From Sabulibacter ruber (GTDB taxonomy: Bacteria; Bacteroidota; Bacteroidia; Cytophagales; Hymenobacteraceae), in the NCBI RefSeq assembly GCF_017355955.1, contig NZ_JAFFID010000003.1, positions 186,001 to 250,000 on the forward strand: a stretch of DNA of 64,000 nt. The letters are read 5' to 3'. The notes under the pieces were generated by a model. The model saw only the letters and a program-made list of their open reading frames with translations, did no database searches and had not been told where the DNA came from. Position 1 is the stretch's first letter. Every line of letters starts with the position of its first letter. The translations under genes were made by a program, and so were the position numbers. This document shows, piece after piece, positions 62,030 to 64,000 of this stretch.

Positions 62030-62893
62030 CTAGTCTGCGAAACTGCCCATTGTGCCGCTTTCAAAGTCTTCTATGGCTTGCACCAGTTCCTGGTTTGTAT
62101 TCATCACGAAGGGGCCGTAGGTAGCCAATGGTTCTTCAATGGGCTCCCCGGCCAGCACCAGGAACGTTGAATCCTCTTCAAAGGCGACTTCAATCCCGTC
62201 TGCATCCCACCCAAAGACCACCAACTGTTTGGTCTGGGCAGCGCGGTTGCCGTGCAGTTGCACACTTCCTTTCACCACATAGATACCCACGTTGTAAGCG
62301 GCCGGCAACTGTAATTGCAGAGTCGTGCCTTTGGGTTGATGCACATCCAGGATGGTAATGGGCGAGAAAGTTTCGGCGGGACCAGAAACCCCTGCGTAGC
62401 TACCCGAGATAACCCGGATGGCCCCTTTCCCCTCTGCGGTGGCAATTACCGGGATGGTTCCGCTTCTGAGTTCCTGGTAACGGGGCGGAAACATCTTGTC
62501 TTTTTTGGGCACGTTCACCCACAGTTGAATCAGTTCCAGTACGCCACCTTGCCGGGCAAATTCCTTTTCGTGCCGTTCCTCGTGGAGCAGTCCGGCGCCA
62601 GCGGTCATCCACTGCACATCGCCCGGACCGATTTTGCCGCTGTACCCAGCCGTGTCTCTGTGGGCCAGGTAACCCTGGTACACAATGGTGACCGTTTCAA
62701 AGCCCCGGTGCGGGTGCGGATCTGCCCCCAACGGAGACTCGGTAGGCTCCACTTGCATGGGTCCGGTATGGTCAATCAGGAGAAAAGGGCTCAGCTGCCT
62801 AATTCTGGAACCAGGCATGGGGCTGGTCACCTGAAAGCCCTCCCCTACCTGTTTCTTCACACCGTCAATTACCTGAAATATCCTTCGGTTCAT
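62030..62893 (-). CDS. pirin family protein
   Basis: A 287-residue bicupin. Metal ligands are His60 and His62 in GADPHPHRGFETVTIV, and His104 and Glu106 in TAGAGLLHEERHEKEF, all in the pirin N-terminal domain. The C-terminal cupin contains YNVGIYVVKGSVQLHGNR and FLVLAGEPIEEPLATYGPFVMNTNQELVQAIEDF. Bacterial pirins are proposed to be quercetinases or redox-linked regulators, but no substrate is established. The length is normal. It is convergent with no neighbour and has a 40-bp palindrome at each side. Confidence 0.95.
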   Translation of the reverse strand: MNRRIFQVIDGVKKQVGEGFQVTSPMPGSRIRQLSPFLLIDHTGPMQVEPTESPLGADPHPHRGFETVTIVYQGYLAHRDTAGYSGKIGPGDVQWMTAGAGLLHEERHEKEFARQGGVLELIQLWVNVPKKDKMFPPRYQELRSGTIPVIATAEGKGAIRVISGSYAGVSGPAETFSPITILDVHQPKGTTLQLQLPAAYNVGIYVVKGSVQLHGNRAAQTKQLVVFGWDADGIEVAFEEDSTFLVLAGEPIEEPLATYGPFVMNTNQELVQAIEDFESGTMGSFAD

Positions 62894-62947
62894 CTGTTAT
62901 TCATTTAAATGGAGTGGCGGAGCCCGTGCTTTTCAACAGCACCTTTC

Positions 62948-62987
62948 CTGTTTAAAGCCTCTTTTTCTAAAATAAGCTGTAAACTAC
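62948..62987. repeat. degenerate 40-bp palindromic element overlapping a stop codon
   Basis: CTGTTTAAAGCCTCTTTTTC followed by TAAAATAAGCTGTAAACTAC. Its last bases contain the stop codon of the minus-strand gene ending at 62984. Confidence 0.5.
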
Positions 62988-64000
62988 CCGTTGATGTACA
63001 CCGGATGGATCATGTTTTCAAAAGAATAGATTTCATCCCACTTCTGCTGGGTGATGAGTTTGCGCTCCAGTACCACAATCTGGTGGATGGATTTACCGGT
63101 GGCCAGCGCCTCTTTGGCAATGGAGGCCGAGGTCTCGTAGCCCAACAAGGGGTTAAGGGCGGTCACAATGCCAATGCTGCGCATTACCTCTTCGCGACAC
63201 ACATCCACGTTGGCCACAATGCCGTCAACACATTTGGTACGCAGGGTGGTAATGGCGTTGATCATGTAGTTCATGGAGGTAAACAAGCTGAACGCAATCA
63301 CCGGCTCCATGACGTTGAGCTGCAACTGACCGGCTTCGGCGGCTATGGAAATAGTAACATCGGCGCCCATCACGTAGAAAGCGGTTTGGTTCACCACTTC
63401 CGGAATCACGGGGTTCACCTTACCCGGCATGATGGACGAGCCCGGCTGCATGGGCGGCAGTTTGATCTCGTTCAATCCGGCCCGGGGACCAGATGAAAGC
63501 AAGCGCAGGTCATTACAAATTTTGGAAATCTTAAGGGCACTGCGTTTTAGCATGGCCGACACCAGCACATAGGTTCCCATGTCAGAAGACGCTTCTATCA
63601 GATCAGGTGCCAGGGTGATAGGCAGTTTGGTAATTTGAGCCAGGTAGCGCGTGCAGAGCTCTGGGTATCCCTGCGGGGCGTTGATACTGGTACCAATGGC
63701 GGTACCGCCCATGTTGCACTCCCGCAGCTTGCGTTGGGCTTCGCGCAGGTGCTTGATATCGTCGTTGATGGTGGTGGCAAAACTATGGAATTCCTGGCCT
63801 AAAGTCATGGGCACGGCATCCTGCAACTGGGTGCGGCCCATCTTCAAGACATTCTTGAACTCTTCCGCTTTGCGCAAGAAGGATTTCCGGAGGGCATCCA
63901 GGGCTTTCAGGTACACATCCACTTTCAGATGCACCGCCATCATGATAGACGTGGGGTACGTGTCATTGGTGGATTGGGAACAGTTGACGTGGTTGTTGGG
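62984..64000 (-). CDS. aspA: aspartate ammonia-lyase, 3' part (truncated by window end)
   Basis: The C-terminal 338 residues of an aspartase/fumarase-superfamily enzyme; the start lies beyond position 64000. NNHVNCSQSTNDTYPTSIM (substrate site, near the window edge), GRTQLQDAVPMTLGQEF, and the mobile loop with the catalytic Ser in GSSIMPGKVNPVIPEVVNQ identify the superfamily. The conserved C-terminus (LERKLITQQKWDEIYSFENMIHP) matches AspA rather than FumC. It converts L-aspartate to fumarate and ammonia. Aspartase versus fumarase is decided from the C-terminal sequence only, so it is slightly uncertain. Confidence 0.9.
   Translation of the reverse strand, partial: PNNHVNCSQSTNDTYPTSIMMAVHLKVDVYLKALDALRKSFLRKAEEFKNVLKMGRTQLQDAVPMTLGQEFHSFATTINDDIKHLREAQRKLRECNMGGTAIGTSINAPQGYPELCTRYLAQITKLPITLAPDLIEASSDMGTYVLVSAMLKRSALKISKICNDLRLLSSGPRAGLNEIKLPPMQPGSSIMPGKVNPVIPEVVNQTAFYVMGADVTISIAAEAGQLQLNVMEPVIAFSLFTSMNYMINAITTLRTKCVDGIVANVDVCREEVMRSIGIVTALNPLLGYETSASIAKEALATGKSIHQIVVLERKLITQQKWDEIYSFENMIHPVYING

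Overview
The window reads as a chromosomal piece of a Bacteroidota bacterium, probably order Cytophagales, family Hymenobacteraceae (a Rufibacter- or Pontibacter-like genus is my inference, not proven). The reasons are several secreted proteins ending in type IX secretion (Por) C-terminal domains, promoters of the TTTG / TAnnTTTG type, SprB, IPT and DUF7619 domains, an outer-membrane barrel with a carboxypeptidase-regulatory N-terminus, and few obvious Shine-Dalgarno sites.

Layout. 0.2-18.2 kb is mostly ordinary chromosome: a lipoprotein, tRNA-Leu, an AT-rich 1.3 kb gap, DUF1206, PhzF, amidohydrolase, peroxiredoxin, an ECF sigma/anti-sigma pair, YdcF, a T9SS protein, kdsB, an eIF1-like factor, a lipid kinase, GAPDH and tRNA-Glu. 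18.5-21.9 kb is an accessory array of six small minus-strand genes separated by attC-like recombination sites (an integron-type cassette array without an intact integrase). It abuts a broken tyrosine-recombinase tail and a truncated egtD that lies next to an intact egtB. 24-31 kb holds a small immunity-like gene, a 1509-residue secreted NHL/DUF7619/IPT protein and a CE15-like esterase. 31.4-45.6 kb is the most interesting part (below). 45.7-64 kb is again mostly ordinary: outer-membrane receptor, sialate O-acetylesterase, aldo/keto reductase, two divergent SPL-type radical SAM proteins, AraC regulator, cupin, YceI, a PA14/SprB T9SS protein, pirin and the end of aspartate ammonia-lyase.

The candidate system is an RNA-repair regulon. 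It contains a divergent WYL-type regulator fused to a PhyH-like 2-oxoglutarate/Fe dioxygenase, two overlapping pol-beta nucleotidyltransferases, an RtcB RNA ligase, a Ro60/TROVE protein and, directly downstream of Ro60, three tandem structured RNAs that I read as Y RNAs with tRNA-mimic modules. The nucleotidyltransferase, rtcB and Ro60 promoters share an almost identical dyad (TGCGCA, 7 bases, TGCGCA), each time exactly 13 nt upstream of a TTTG promoter element. That links three separated loci into one probable regulon although a giant secreted-protein gene and a lipoprotein gene lie between them. The likely logic is that RNA damage or a redox/2OG signal is sensed by the WYL-PhyH protein, RNA ends are processed or tailed and ligated by the nucleotidyltransferases and RtcB, and Ro60 with its Y RNAs scaffolds or gates damaged RNA. 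This is inference from gene content and shared operators.

A second genome-scale signal is a family of about 40-bp palindromic elements, with at least 17 recognisable copies here. They are nearly all intergenic, often at gene ends, and one lies inside a coding sequence.
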